Source: Candidatus Phytoplasma sacchari
GTDB taxonomy: Bacteria; Bacillota_I; Bacilli_A; Acholeplasmatales; Acholeplasmataceae
Direction: 5' to 3'
DNA: 54,600 nucleotides
Assembly: GCF_009268105.1 (NCBI RefSeq)
Contig: NZ_VWXM01000001.1
Location: forward strand, 1 to 54,600
Position numbers and translations under genes: made by a program. This document shows, piece after piece, positions 36,102-45,916 of the stretch (within the stretch, counting starts at the first letter, position 1; each line of letters opens with the position of its first letter). Under the pieces are notes generated by a model, which saw only the letters and a list, made by a program, of their open reading frames with translations, ran no database searches and was not told the DNA's origin.

Positions 36102-37205
36102 ATGGGAATTACATTAAAAAATGTTTCAAAAATTTTTTTTAATACAAAAAACAAACAAAAACATTATGCAGTCCAAAATATTAATTTAAATGTTAAAACA
36201 GGTGAGATGGTTAGTCTTTTAGGACCTTCAGGTTGCGGCAAATCCACTATTCTTTATATGATTGCAGGACTTACTAAAGTGAGCGAAGGAAAAATTTTTT
36301 TTGAAAATAAAGATGTAACTGATTTTTCCCCAGAAAAAAGAGGAATTGGTTTAGTTTTCCAAAATTATTCTTTATATCCACATATGACAGTTAGACAGAA
36401 TGTTATTTTTCCATTACAAAATTTAAAAATGCCTCAAGAACAGATAGAAAAAGAATTAAAAAGAATTTCTGTTTTATCTTCAATAGAAGAATATTTAGAT
36501 AAAAAACCTGGAGAACTATCAGGAGGACAACAACAAAGAGTAGCGATAGCTAGAGCTTTAATCAAAAACCCCAAAGTATTATTATTAGATGAGCCATTGT
36601 CTAATTTAGATACAAGATTACGTTTAAAAATGAGAGAAGAAATTAGAAGAATTCAAAAAAAAGTTAAAATAACAGCTATTTTTGTAACTCATGATCAAGA
36701 AGAAGCTATGTCTATTAGCGATCAAATTTATGTTATGAATAAAGGAATTATTCAACAAAAAAATATTCCTACAGAAATTTATAATAATCCTCATAATTTA
36801 TTTGTAGCATCTTTTTTAGGAATTCCTCATATTTCTATTTTTGACGGATTTTTAGAAAAAAACAATGTTAGAATAGGCGAAAATATTATTTTTTCTACTA
36901 ATCAAATTCATAATAAAATTCAAAAAGTATATGTTGCAGTGAGACCGGAAGGTTATGTTTTAGATAAAAAAGGCATTTTAGAAGTTGAAGCTATTGCTTT
37001 AGAGAATATAGGGAGAGAGTTGATATTAATTGCTAAACATTCCTATTCTACTTATAAAAATTTTAAAATTATAATTCCTACTTATAAGCAAAAAGAATTA
37101 GATTTAACCGATGTTAATAAGAAAAAATTTTATTTTAATATTATGAAAGAAAGATGTTTTATTTTTGATAAAAATAGTGGTAATAGGATCTATTTAAATG
37201 TTTGA
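36102..37205 (+). CDS. ugpC: Sugar/glycerol-phosphate ABC importer ATP-binding subunit (MalK/UgpC type)
   Basis: This ATPase drives a carbohydrate-uptake type 1 importer. Walker A GPSGCGKST (about 41-49), the Q-loop in GLVFQNYSLYPHMTV, LSGGQQQRVAIARAL, LLLDEPLSNLD and VTHDQEEAMSI are all present. A C-terminal regulatory (TOBE-type) domain from about 235, with VRPEGYVL, is typical of MalK/UgpC and absent in metal-type ATPases. At 367 residues it is full length. It starts 16 bases after asnS and its end overlaps the next gene by 8 bases, so the genes are coupled. The substrate cannot be read from the ATPase. Confidence 0.93.
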   Translation: MGITLKNVSKIFFNTKNKQKHYAVQNINLNVKTGEMVSLLGPSGCGKSTILYMIAGLTKVSEGKIFFENKDVTDFSPEKRGIGLVFQNYSLYPHMTVRQNVIFPLQNLKMPQEQIEKELKRISVLSSIEEYLDKKPGELSGGQQQRVAIARALIKNPKVLLLDEPLSNLDTRLRLKMREEIRRIQKKVKITAIFVTHDQEEAMSISDQIYVMNKGIIQQKNIPTEIYNNPHNLFVASFLGIPHISIFDGFLEKNNVRIGENIIFSTNQIHNKIQKVYVAVRPEGYVLDKKGILEVEAIALENIGRELILIAKHSYSTYKNFKIIIPTYKQKELDLTDVNKKKFYFNIMKERCFIFDKNSGNRIYLNV

Positions 37206-38136
37206 GATAGCTGGAAAAAAAAATAATAAACATTGGTTATATTTATTTTTAACTTTAACAAGTTTAATTGTTTTTACTTTTTTACCTCTTGTTAAAAGTT
37301 TTATTATTTCTTTTAATTCTAATTATGATAAATTTAGTGATACATTAGGAACTTTTATAAATTTAGATAATTATAAAAGTGTTTTTAGAGATTATGATTT
37401 TCGTATTGCTATTAAAAATACTATAATACTTGTTTTCTTTTCAGTCCCTATATCTTTGATAATAGCTTTGATTATCGCTTTAACTTTACAAAGTATAAAA
37501 AATAATTTTTTTCAAAATTTTTTTAAAACTTGTTTTTTTTTACCTCTTTTATCTAATACCATAGTTATGGGTATGGTTTTTGGTATGTTTTTTTATTATA
37601 ATTTTGGTTTTGTTTCTCAAAAGCCTCAAGGTTTATTTAATATTTTTTTAGGTTTTTTCGGAATAAAAGCTCAAAATTGGGTTAGTTTATCTGCTCCTTA
37701 TAAAAATAAAATGTTTGCTCTTATTTTTTATAATATTTGGACTAGATTATCTTTTAAAGTATTTGTTTTCATTTTAGCATTACAAGATATTAATAAATCA
37801 TATTATGATGCAGCTAGAATTGATGGAGCTTCAAAATTTCGTATTTTTACTCAAATAACATTGCCTTTATTATTTCCTATAATTTTTTATCAATTTATTA
37901 TAGAGATGTTAACAATTTTTAAAGAATATGAATCTGTTATTGGCTTGTTTGGTAAAAACACTAATTTTAGGATAAAAACTATAGTCGGTTATATTTATGA
38001 ACAATTATCTAGTACTTCATATAACTCATATTCTAAAGGTTCTGCAGCAGCAATGATTTTATTTTTTATTTCTATTTTTTTCACAATTATAAGTTTTTAT
38101 ATTTCAAAAGTTAATTTTTTAGGTAGAAAAAAATGA
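37198..38136 (+). CDS. ugpA: Carbohydrate ABC importer permease (MalF/UgpA type)
   Basis: This is an integral membrane protein with six hydrophobic segments. It carries the cytoplasmic loop YYDAARIDGASKFRIFTQITLPLLFP (about 201-226), the EAA motif that docks to the ATPase. It begins MFEIAGKKNNKHWLYLFLTL and is 312 residues long. Members of this family pair with a UgpE-type partner, which is encoded next with an ATGA overlap. UgpA naming is by family and gene order; another sugar is possible. Confidence 0.9.
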   Translation: MFEIAGKKNNKHWLYLFLTLTSLIVFTFLPLVKSFIISFNSNYDKFSDTLGTFINLDNYKSVFRDYDFRIAIKNTIILVFFSVPISLIIALIIALTLQSIKNNFFQNFFKTCFFLPLLSNTIVMGMVFGMFFYYNFGFVSQKPQGLFNIFLGFFGIKAQNWVSLSAPYKNKMFALIFYNIWTRLSFKVFVFILALQDINKSYYDAARIDGASKFRIFTQITLPLLFPIIFYQFIIEMLTIFKEYESVIGLFGKNTNFRIKTIVGYIYEQLSSTSYNSYSKGSAAAMILFFISIFFTIISFYISKVNFLGRKK

Positions 38137-39056
38137 GTATTAATAAAATAAAAATTAAATATGAAAAATACAAAAATTATTTTTTTCAAAAATTTTTTTT
38201 ATTTAAAAAAATAAATTTTTTGAATTTAACTAAATTTGTTTTTTTATCTTGTGTTGCTATTTTTTTCGCTATACCTTTTTATTTAATGATAATATTATCT
38301 ATCAAATCAATGAAAGACATTATAAACGAAAATCCTTTATCTTTACCTAAATATGGTTATTTTTTTAGTAATTATAAAGAAGTTTTTTCCGGACAATTTG
38401 CTTTTTTTAAGTATTTTTGTAACACATTAAGGATGGTTTTTTTTTCTACTTTAGCTGGAACTTTTTGTTGTATTTTAACTGCTTTCGCATTAAGTCATTT
38501 AAATTTTAGAATGAAAAATGTTATATTAATACTATTAATATTAAGTTTAATGATAGCTAGTGAAACTTTAGTTTTATCTAATTTTAGAACAGTAGCTAAT
38601 TTAGGATGGGTTAATACTGGTAAAAATTCTTCTATTCCTTTTGGAGTAGATTTAGCAATGATTTTGCCTTATTTAAATAATACAGTTCATACTCTTTTAC
38701 TTGTTAAAACTTTTGAAAGAGTCCCGAAAGAATTATATTATACATCTAGAGTTGATGGAGCTAATAATTGGTATTATCTCTGGAAAATATTAATTCCTAT
38801 TACAAAATCTACTATTATAATAACTATTATTTTCAGGATAGTAGCAGCTTGGAATGCTTATGCTTGGCCAGAATTAGTAGGAGCTGAATTATTAACAAAT
38901 ATGTTAAGAAAAAAATTTGATATCGAAACAGAAATAAGTTCAGTAAATATTCAAATGTCAGCTTCTGTTTTAATTAATTTACCTCTTTTTTTTATTTTTG
39001 TTTTTTTTAAAAAGTATATTATTTCTGGAGAAAGTAATAGTGGTATTAAAGGTTAA
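38133..39056 (+). CDS. ugpE: Carbohydrate ABC importer permease (MalG/UgpE type)
   Basis: This is the second permease of the importer, with six membrane segments. Its EAA loop is LYYTSRVDGANNWYYLWKILIPIT (about 202-225), and FFAIPFYLMIILSIKS near the start is typical of the MalG/UgpE family. The length is 307 residues. Its ATG overlaps the stop of the previous gene (38133-38136), and its 3' end overlaps the binding-protein gene, so the four genes form one translationally coupled unit. Confidence 0.9.
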   Translation: MSINKIKIKYEKYKNYFFQKFFLFKKINFLNLTKFVFLSCVAIFFAIPFYLMIILSIKSMKDIINENPLSLPKYGYFFSNYKEVFSGQFAFFKYFCNTLRMVFFSTLAGTFCCILTAFALSHLNFRMKNVILILLILSLMIASETLVLSNFRTVANLGWVNTGKNSSIPFGVDLAMILPYLNNTVHTLLLVKTFERVPKELYYTSRVDGANNWYYLWKILIPITKSTIIITIIFRIVAAWNAYAWPELVGAELLTNMLRKKFDIETEISSVNIQMSASVLINLPLFFIFVFFKKYIISGESNSGIKG

Positions 39057-40686
39057 TTTAAAAGATATTTTAATTGTTATTTGTTTTTTTGTTATTATTA
39101 TATTTGTGATTATAATAGATAATTTATTAAGACCAAAATTGAATTTGCAAAAAATTCAAAAAGATTATTCAAAATTAGAACAAATAATAAAAAAAGATTT
39201 TAAAAATAATTTTTTTCAACAAAAATATTTTGAAAATAAAAAAGTTAAAATAGTTTTTTGGCATAATTTATATCCTCATGAACAAACTTTAATGAATGAA
39301 ATTATAAATGAATTTCAAATCAAATTTCCTAATATCGAAGTCTTAAATTTTTCGAAGGGAAATTGGCATCAAATTTCTAAAAGTATTGCTAATTCTTTAC
39401 CTGTTAATAAACAACCACATTTAAGTTTTTCATATCCAGATCATGTTCAATTTTATTCTAAATCTAATAAAATAGTTCCTTTAAGTATTTTTATTGAAAA
39501 TGATGAAGAATTCAAAAATAATGAAAAAAATGAGTTTTTTCCTATTTTTTTACCTAAAATTTCTTTAAGTAATAATTTAAACGATGAAAATTATTTCTTT
39601 TTCCCTTTTTTAAAAACTACAGAAATTATGTTTTATAATAGCAAAATTATAAAAGAAATTAAAGATAAAGATTTTCAACAATCACCTGAATTAAAAAAAA
39701 TTTTAGACCAAAAAATAAATAAAGATGGTATTATTGTTCAATCTCTAGAATGGGAGGATTTAAGGATACTTTGTTCTGTTATAAAAAATAACAAAAAAGA
39801 AGAAAAAGATTTTATACCTATCATTGTAGAAAGTGAATCTAATTTTTTTATTATTGATAATGAACAAAGACAAAAAAACCCTCTTCCTTCTAATAAACAA
39901 GAAGCTAAATATTTTTTTAATAATCCCGAAGAAGTAAAAGAAAAAATAATTTATTTTAAAGAAAATTTTGTAGATAAAGGTTTATTAACAACTACTAAAT
40001 TAAGTGGAGAAGGAAGTTTAGAAGAATTTTTTATAGAACAAAAAAGCTGTTTTTTCATTTCTAGTTCCAGAAGATGTTCTACTGTTTTTAGTAATCATTT
40101 TAATACAGAAATAACTAATTTTCCTATTTATTGTTCTAATAATAATTCAAAAAGTAATTCTTGTGATAAAAAGTTGTTACTTCAAGGGGCTAATATTAAT
40201 TTGTTTTATTCTGAAAATAAAGATGAAATGTTGGCTTCTTGGGTTTTTTTAAAATATTTAACATCAAAAGAAATTTTTATTAAAATAATTAGAAATAGTC
40301 CAGGTATTGTCTTTTCTAGAAAAGATGTTAAACAACATTTTTTACAGGAAAAAAATAAAAATGATAAAAGTATTCAAGACATAACTAGTGAATTAGAGAA
40401 TAATAATAAAAATTTGTCAAAAAAAGAAAATTTAAAAAAACGTGCTCTTTTACTTCATTATAAGTTTATTAATTTTGCTTTAACATTAAAAGATAATAAT
40501 AAACAAGATAGTTTTTTTTCTACACCTTCTTATGAAGAATCATCTTTGTTTAGAAAAATTATTACAGAATTATTTGTAGATGTATTATCTCTTGATAATA
40601 GTAAGAAAGAATATAATTTAAAAAATGAAATTAATATATTATTCAATGAAACTATTGAAAGAATTTCTTCTAATATTTCTGCATGA
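39040..40686 (+). CDS. ugpB: Carbohydrate ABC importer solute-binding protein (UgpB/MalE-like)
   Basis: This extracellular binding protein is tethered by one N-terminal hydrophobic segment (about 6-26) without a clear lipobox. After the anchor it reads KIVFWHNLYPHEQTLMNEIINEFQIKFPNIEV in two stretches, typical of family-1 solute-binding proteins, and the C-terminal half has ASWVFLKYLTSKE. The preferred start is GTG 39040, because GGAG at 39027-39030 lies 9 bases before it. An earlier in-frame codon at 38998 would place 14 more residues inside the permease gene without a ribosome site. Its 548 residues make it larger than most such proteins. An unusual Cys/Ser patch, SCFFISSSRRCSTVF, is present. 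The substrate is not determined. Confidence 0.85.
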   Translation: MVLKVNLKDILIVICFFVIIIFVIIIDNLLRPKLNLQKIQKDYSKLEQIIKKDFKNNFFQQKYFENKKVKIVFWHNLYPHEQTLMNEIINEFQIKFPNIEVLNFSKGNWHQISKSIANSLPVNKQPHLSFSYPDHVQFYSKSNKIVPLSIFIENDEEFKNNEKNEFFPIFLPKISLSNNLNDENYFFFPFLKTTEIMFYNSKIIKEIKDKDFQQSPELKKILDQKINKDGIIVQSLEWEDLRILCSVIKNNKKEEKDFIPIIVESESNFFIIDNEQRQKNPLPSNKQEAKYFFNNPEEVKEKIIYFKENFVDKGLLTTTKLSGEGSLEEFFIEQKSCFFISSSRRCSTVFSNHFNTEITNFPIYCSNNNSKSNSCDKKLLLQGANINLFYSENKDEMLASWVFLKYLTSKEIFIKIIRNSPGIVFSRKDVKQHFLQEKNKNDKSIQDITSELENNNKNLSKKENLKKRALLLHYKFINFALTLKDNNKQDSFFSTPSYEESSLFRKIITELFVDVLSLDNSKKEYNLKNEINILFNETIERISSNISA

Positions 40687-40735
40687 AGAAAATTTTATGT
40701 TTTTTTTACAAAAATAAATTAAAAAGGATTAAAAA

Positions 40736-41683
40736 ATGAATTTTATAAAAAAAGAAATTGAAAATAATGATATTATAATTATTCATGGACATAGAAATCC
40801 AGATGGTGATTGTTATGGTGCACAAATAGGATTAAAAAATATTATAACTACAACTTTTCCAAATAAAAAAGTATATGTAGTTGGTGAAGTAAATCCGAAA
40901 TTATCTTTTATAGGAGAAATGGATATTATTGAAGATAATATTTATAAAAATTCCTTAGTTTTTGTGGTAGATTGTGGAAAAAAAAATGTTATTAGTGATC
41001 CTAGATATAAATTAGGAAAAATAATTATTAGAATAGATCATCATTTATTAGTTGAAGATATAGGAAATTATCAATGGGTTGATAGTTCTTTTTCTTCTTG
41101 TTCTCAAATGATTTATCATTTAAAAGAAAAAAATGATTTTAAATTAAATTCTCAAGGAGCTTTAGCTATATATGTAGGTATGATTACTGATACAGGTAAT
41201 TTTAGATTTGAAAGAGTAGATAGTGAAACGTTAAGAATCGCATCTAATTTATTAAAATATGATTTTAATGCCTGTGAAATAGATAAAAAAATAAGTATTA
41301 AAAATATGGAAATGTTGAAATTTAAAGCTTTTGTATTAAACAATTTTATTATTGATGAAGGTATTATATATTTTAAATTTTTTCAAGAAACCATAAAAAA
41401 ATTTAGATTAAGTATTGAAGAAATTTTTAGTATAGTTCATATTTTGAGTAATGTAGAAAATCATCCTATATGGTTTTTTGTTGGTGAAATAGATAATGAT
41501 AATTGGAAATTTAGTATTAGAAGTTCAGGACCAAGAATAGATGATGTCGTGAATAAATTTGGTGGTGGCGGTCATTTTCGAGCTTGTGGTGTTGTAGTTA
41601 AAACATTAGAAGAAGTAAATCAGATAATTATTTTGTTAAAACAATCTTTTATAGAATTTAAAAAAAATATTATTTTGATTTAA
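40736..41683 (+). CDS. nrnA: NrnA-type DHH phosphoesterase (oligoribonuclease/pAp phosphatase)
   Basis: This enzyme degrades short RNA oligomers to mononucleotides and dephosphorylates pAp, finishing the RNA decay begun by RNase J. The motifs are HGHRNPDGDCYG (17-28), FVVDCGKKN, the DHH box IIRIDHHL, and the C-terminal DHHA1 signature FGGGGHFRACG. The length of 315 residues is that of the NrnA family. It starts 49 bases after ugpB with AAAAGG before the ATG. The family has several activities, so the exact substrate preference is open. Confidence 0.9.
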   Translation: MNFIKKEIENNDIIIIHGHRNPDGDCYGAQIGLKNIITTTFPNKKVYVVGEVNPKLSFIGEMDIIEDNIYKNSLVFVVDCGKKNVISDPRYKLGKIIIRIDHHLLVEDIGNYQWVDSSFSSCSQMIYHLKEKNDFKLNSQGALAIYVGMITDTGNFRFERVDSETLRIASNLLKYDFNACEIDKKISIKNMEMLKFKAFVLNNFIIDEGIIYFKFFQETIKKFRLSIEEIFSIVHILSNVENHPIWFFVGEIDNDNWKFSIRSSGPRIDDVVNKFGGGGHFRACGVVVKTLEEVNQIIILLKQSFIEFKKNIILI

Positions 41684-41721
41684 TAAAAATATAAAATTTT
41701 GAAGGAATATTGTAATATTAT

Positions 41722-43092
41722 ATGTTTGAAGATACTATTGCAGCTGTTATTACTCCTCTCGGATTAGGTAGTGTTAGTATTATAAGAGTTAGCGGAAATC
41801 AAGCTATATCCAAAATAAATAAAATTTTTACGAATAAAAAAAACAAAAATCTTTTAGAAGTAGATTCACATACTATCCATCATGGTTTTATTTTTGATGA
41901 AAATAATCAAGTTTTAGATGAAGTTTTAGTTTCTATTTTTAAAAAACCTTATTCTTTTACTGGTGAGAATGTGGTTGAAATTAATTGTCATGGTGGAATT
42001 TTATTAACTCAATTATTGTTAGATAGAATATTAAGTTTAAAAATAAGATTGGCACAACCAGGTGAATTTAGTAAAAGAGCTTTTTTGAATGGAAAGATAG
42101 ATTTAGTACAAGCTGAATCTATTATGGATTTAATTCATGCTCAAAATCTTAATGCTATTAAAATATCTAATTTAGGTCTTCAAAAAGAAACTTCAAGATT
42201 GGTAAATTTATTAAATCAAGATATTTTAAGTTTAATAGGTAAGATAGAAGTTAATATTGATTATCCTGAATATGAAGATTTTCAAAAAATGACTAATGAA
42301 ATAATTTCCCCTTTTTTAGAAAAAATAATTAATAAAATAAAAAAAATTTTGAAATTTTCATATAAAATACGTTTGTTAAAAACAGGAATTAATAGTTTAA
42401 TTATTGGTAAACCTAATGTAGGAAAATCAAGTTTATTAAACATTCTTTCTAATAAAGAAAGAGCTATTGTGTCTGATATTGCAGGAACTACAAGAGATTT
42501 TGTAGATATTATTGTTAATATTGAAGGTATTTCTTTAAGATTAATAGATACGGCAGGTATTAGAAAAACTGATGATCCTTTAGAAAAAATTGGTATTTCT
42601 AAATCAAAAAAAATTCTAAAAAAAGCAGAGTTAGTATTGTTATTATTAGATAATAGCAAAATTTTAGAACCAGAAGATAAATTTTTATTAAAATTAACAA
42701 AAAAATATCCTAGAATAGTAGTTGTCACTAAAAAAGATTTGCCTACTAAATTAGATATTTCAAGAATCAAAGACAAGATTGTTTTTATTTCGAATATTAA
42801 AAAAAAAGGTATTGATGTTTTAAAAAAAGAAATAATAAATTTTTTTAATTTGAATCCTATAAAAGAAAAAGATTTTAACTATTTTTCTAACATAAGACAT
42901 ATTCAGCAAATAAAAATTGCTTTAGATGCTTTAGAAAATGTAAAAAAAGATATTGAAAAAAAAATGCCTGTAGATATTCATACTATTAATTTAAAATTAG
43001 CTTTTAATGCTTTGAATGAAATTATAGGTAATCCAACAAACAATGATATTTTAATAAATGAACTTTTTTCAAAATTTTGTTTAGGTAAATAA
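41722..43092 (+). CDS. mnmE: tRNA modification GTPase MnmE (TrmE)
   Basis: With MnmG, MnmE modifies the wobble uridine of certain tRNAs. The N-terminal formyl-THF-binding domain has IAAVITPLGLGSVSIIRVSG and GEFSKRAFLNGKIDLVQAE. The inserted G domain has GKPNVGKSS (229-237), AGTTRDF and DTAGIR (from 276). The protein ends FCLGK, matching the C-terminal CxGK of the family with its essential Cys. At 456 residues it is full length. It is located 38 bases after nrnA with GAAGGA before the ATG. Confidence 0.97.
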   Translation: MFEDTIAAVITPLGLGSVSIIRVSGNQAISKINKIFTNKKNKNLLEVDSHTIHHGFIFDENNQVLDEVLVSIFKKPYSFTGENVVEINCHGGILLTQLLLDRILSLKIRLAQPGEFSKRAFLNGKIDLVQAESIMDLIHAQNLNAIKISNLGLQKETSRLVNLLNQDILSLIGKIEVNIDYPEYEDFQKMTNEIISPFLEKIINKIKKILKFSYKIRLLKTGINSLIIGKPNVGKSSLLNILSNKERAIVSDIAGTTRDFVDIIVNIEGISLRLIDTAGIRKTDDPLEKIGISKSKKILKKAELVLLLLDNSKILEPEDKFLLKLTKKYPRIVVVTKKDLPTKLDISRIKDKIVFISNIKKKGIDVLKKEIINFFNLNPIKEKDFNYFSNIRHIQQIKIALDALENVKKDIEKKMPVDIHTINLKLAFNALNEIIGNPTNNDILINELFSKFCLGK

Positions 43093-43187
43093 TTTTTTTT
43101 AAAATATAAATTTTTTTTTTATTTTATATATTTAATTTTTTAAAATATTTTTAAAAAAGGAGATTTTTATTAAAAAATATATTTATA

Positions 43188-45128
43188 ATGATTAATATTG
43201 ATTTAAAATATAATGGAAAAATTATAAAAAAAAATTTTTTAAAAAACATTACACCTATAGAAGTTATTGAAAAAAATAATTTATTTTTTATTAAAAAACC
43301 TATAGTTGCTTTATTTAATAATAAATTAATTGAAATAAATCAATTTTTAAAAAAAGATGGTGTTTTAGAAATAATAACTGAAGAAGATTCTAGAAGTTTG
43401 AAAGTATTAAACCACAGTACATCTCATTTAATGGCTCACGCTATTAAAAGAATTTATCCTCAATCTTTGTTAGTAGAGGAAAAAATTACTAAAGATGGAT
43501 TTTTTTATGATATTGATTTTCAAGAAAATAATTTTTCTGAAAAAAATTTTTCAAAAATAGAAAAAGAAATGTATAGAATCGTTGAAGAAAAATTAGAAAT
43601 TAAAAAAAAAGAAATAAATTTAATAGAAGCTTATAATTTATTTAATAATAATAATTATAAAAAAAAAATTTTAGATAATTATAAATTAAATTCTACTGTA
43701 AGTGTTTATTTTCAAGGTGATTTTTTTGAATTATGTTATGGCCCTCATTTAATTAACACTAATATGATTCAACATTTTAAAATTTTAAAAATATCTGGTT
43801 CATATTTAGAAGGTAATGTTAAAAATAAAACTTTAACAAGAGTTTATGGTATTTCATTTTTTAATTATAAAGATCTTGTAGAATATTTAAATAATTTAAA
43901 AGAGAGAAAAGAAAGAGATCATAAAAACATAAATAAAAAACATAATTTTTTTATGTTTTCTTCTGAAGTTGGTTTAGGATTACCTTTTTGGTTAAAAAAA
44001 GGAGCTACTATTAGACGCATCATAGAAAGGTATATCGTTGATAAGGAAATAGAAAATGATTATCAACATGTTTATACTCCGATTTTAGCTAATACAAAAT
44101 TATATAAAATTTCAGGTCATTTAGATCTTTATAAGGAAAATATGTTTCCTATTATGAATATTAAAAATGAAGAAGAATTGGTTTTACGTCCTATGAATTG
44201 TCCTCATCACATGATGATTTTTAAAAAAACATTACATAGTTATAAAGATTTACCTATTAAAATTGCTGAATTAGGTATGATGCATCGTTATGAACATTCT
44301 GGAGCTGTTTCTGGATTACAAAGAACTAGAGAAATGACCTTAAACGATGCTCATATTTTTTTAACTGAAGAACAAATTAAAGAAGAATTTACTAATATTA
44401 TTTCTTTAATTTTAGAAGTTTACAATGATTTTAATATCAAAGAATATTTTTTTAATCTTAGCACCAGAGATATTATCAATAAAAATAAATATTTTAATGA
44501 TGATTTAATGTGGGATAAGGCTGAATCTATTCTTAGGGAAATATTAGAAAATTTAAAAATAAATTTTAAAGAAAAAAAGGGAGATGCGGCTTTTTATGGC
44601 CCTAAATTAGATATTCAGGTTTTAACAGCTTTAGGAAATGAGGAAACTTTATCTACTGTTCAGTTGGATTTTTTATTACCTAAAAGATTTAATTTAAGTT
44701 ATATAGGTAAAGATAATAAAGAGCATTCTTTAATTGTTATACATAGAGCTATTATTTCTACAATGGAAAGATTTGTTTCTTTTTTAATAGAAAAAAATAA
44801 AGGTGTTTTTCCTTTATGGCTTGCTCCTATCCAAGTTATTATAATACCTATTAAAAATGATTATCATTTAGAATATTCATCACAAATAAAAAGAATATTG
44901 TTAGAAAATAATATTAGAACAGAAATAAATAAAAAGGATTCTACTTTAAATTACAAAATAAAAATAGCACAAGAATCAAAAATTCCTTTTCAAATAGTTA
45001 TTGGAAATCAAGAGATTATAAATAATACAATAACATTTCGCAGTTATGGTTCTAATGAAACTATAAAAAATTTTTCAATTCAAAATTTTATTAAAATCGT
45101 AAATAAAAAGATTTTGAATAAAATATAA
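43188..45128 (+). CDS. thrS: Threonyl-tRNA synthetase
   Basis: This enzyme charges tRNA-Thr. The N-terminal TGS domain (1-62) is followed by the editing domain with HSTSHLMAHAIKRIYP and the class II core with zinc ligands in RPMNCPHHMMIF. HRYEHSGAVSGLQRTREMTLNDAHIF carries motif 2, GPKLDIQV precedes motif 3, and the anticodon-binding domain is at the C-terminus. At 646 residues it is full length. The ATG at 43188 lies 25 bases beyond a strong AAAAAAGGAG (43153-43162), an unusually long gap. The in-frame codons nearer that site are TTA and AAA, so no closer start is available. No T-box leader was seen. A strong terminator follows. Confidence 0.97.
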   Translation: MINIDLKYNGKIIKKNFLKNITPIEVIEKNNLFFIKKPIVALFNNKLIEINQFLKKDGVLEIITEEDSRSLKVLNHSTSHLMAHAIKRIYPQSLLVEEKITKDGFFYDIDFQENNFSEKNFSKIEKEMYRIVEEKLEIKKKEINLIEAYNLFNNNNYKKKILDNYKLNSTVSVYFQGDFFELCYGPHLINTNMIQHFKILKISGSYLEGNVKNKTLTRVYGISFFNYKDLVEYLNNLKERKERDHKNINKKHNFFMFSSEVGLGLPFWLKKGATIRRIIERYIVDKEIENDYQHVYTPILANTKLYKISGHLDLYKENMFPIMNIKNEEELVLRPMNCPHHMMIFKKTLHSYKDLPIKIAELGMMHRYEHSGAVSGLQRTREMTLNDAHIFLTEEQIKEEFTNIISLILEVYNDFNIKEYFFNLSTRDIINKNKYFNDDLMWDKAESILREILENLKINFKEKKGDAAFYGPKLDIQVLTALGNEETLSTVQLDFLLPKRFNLSYIGKDNKEHSLIVIHRAIISTMERFVSFLIEKNKGVFPLWLAPIQVIIIPIKNDYHLEYSSQIKRILLENNIRTEINKKDSTLNYKIKIAQESKIPFQIVIGNQEIINNTITFRSYGSNETIKNFSIQNFIKIVNKKILNKI

Positions 45129-45158
45129 AATTTATTTTATTTTTTTCATTTATTATAT

Positions 45159-45192
45159 TAAAAAAGAGATCTTGATAAAGATCTCTTTTTTA
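45159..45192 (+). terminator. Rho-independent terminator after thrS
   Basis: Arms 45159-45173 and 45178-45192 form an uninterrupted stem around a GATA loop, with the core AGAGATCTT/AAGATCTCT and a run of T in the right arm. It is the clearest terminator in the window and closes the asnS-to-thrS run. Confidence 0.9.
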
Positions 45193-45273
45193 TAATATAA
45201 TATTTTTATAAGTATTTTATTTTAATTAATTATTATATTATTTATTACTTATTATATTATTTATTACTTTTTT

Positions 45274-45840
45274 TTATTTTATTACTTTTCTACCCATAAT
45301 TAGATCATTTTTTCTATCTATTTCTTCAATTTTTTTTTGTTTTTTTTCTATAATTCTTTTTTTTAGTTTAAAATCTTTTTTTTTAATTTTAAAATTATTT
45401 CTTTCAAATAAACTAAGAAAGATATTTTTCTTTTTGTTTTTCTTTTTATTATTATGTGTTGATTCAATTTCTTTTGTGTTTTGTTCTTCTCCATATTCTC
45501 CATCAATAAGAATTTGCCAATTTATTGTTTCCACAGAATCTTTTCTATTATGTTCTTTTTTTTCATTTTGATCAACAATATTATCATTTTCTTTTTGATG
45601 AATATTTTCTACTTGATTAGAATCATCTTGTAATAAAATTGGCATACTATAATTAGTATCTTTTATATTTTCTTCAGAAGTTAAATTTTCTTTAAATACA
45701 AATTTATTAAATTTATCTTTAAATTTTTTATTAAAATTTGGGAAAATAAAATATGATATTGACAATAAAGATAAAAATAACAATATTGAAATAATAGTTA
45801 TTTTTTTATATTTATTTATATTTTTTTTCTTTTTATTAAT
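45274..45840 (-). CDS. Lys-rich membrane-anchored protein, start codon uncertain
   Basis: No family is recognised. A hydrophobic segment (ITIISILLFLSLLSISYF) is followed by about 130 polar residues rich in Lys, Glu and Asn, with a strongly basic C-terminus (KKKNKKKNIF, RIIEKKQKKIEEIDRK). The first ordinary start codon, TTG at 45783, would cut off the basic stretch and half of the hydrophobic segment. An ATT at 45840 has AAAAGG 11 bases upstream and gives a sensible beginning (x-NKKKNINKYKKITIIS), so non-standard initiation or a mutated ATG is suspected. The frame stays open up to 45951, through an A8T repeat tract. A good minus-strand promoter with a palindrome lies at 46073-46101. Confidence 0.55.
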   Translation of the reverse strand: MNKKKKNINKYKKITIISILLFLSLLSISYFIFPNFNKKFKDKFNKFVFKENLTSEENIKDTNYSMPILLQDDSNQVENIHQKENDNIVDQNEKKEHNRKDSVETINWQILIDGEYGEEQNTKEIESTHNNKKKNKKKNIFLSLFERNNFKIKKKDFKLKKRIIEKKQKKIEEIDRKNDLIMGRKVIK

Positions 45841-45860
45841 ATATAGTTTTACCTTTTCTT

Positions 45861-45916
45861 TTTTTATTTTTTTATTTTTTTTATTTTTTTTATTTTTTTT
45901 ATTTTTTTTATTTTTT
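45861..45916 (-). repeat. A8T microsatellite in the open N-terminal frame
   Basis: On the plus strand the tract is A plus a run of T, repeated about six times with T counts 7, 7, 8, 8, 8 and 8. On the minus strand the 9-base units would read Lys-Lys-Asn in the same open frame as the downstream protein. Slippage of an A run would shift this frame. Confidence 0.7.

Noticed and set aside
37198-38136. Reading TGA as Trp (Mycoplasma code)
   Set aside because: TGG is used throughout for Trp, and TGA ends genes such as the ABC ATPase and permease with tight overlaps to the next start.
42282-42776. 164-codon minus-strand open frame within mnmE
   Set aside because: It lies wholly antisense to the conserved GTPase domain, has no ribosome site and mirrors low-complexity codons.
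43093-43187. T-box leader before thrS
   Set aside because: The gap is under 100 bases and lacks the T-box sequence and specifier structure.
45861-45916. CRISPR-like repeat array
   Set aside because: It is a simple A8T microsatellite without spacers; no CRISPR array or cas gene is visible anywhere in the window.
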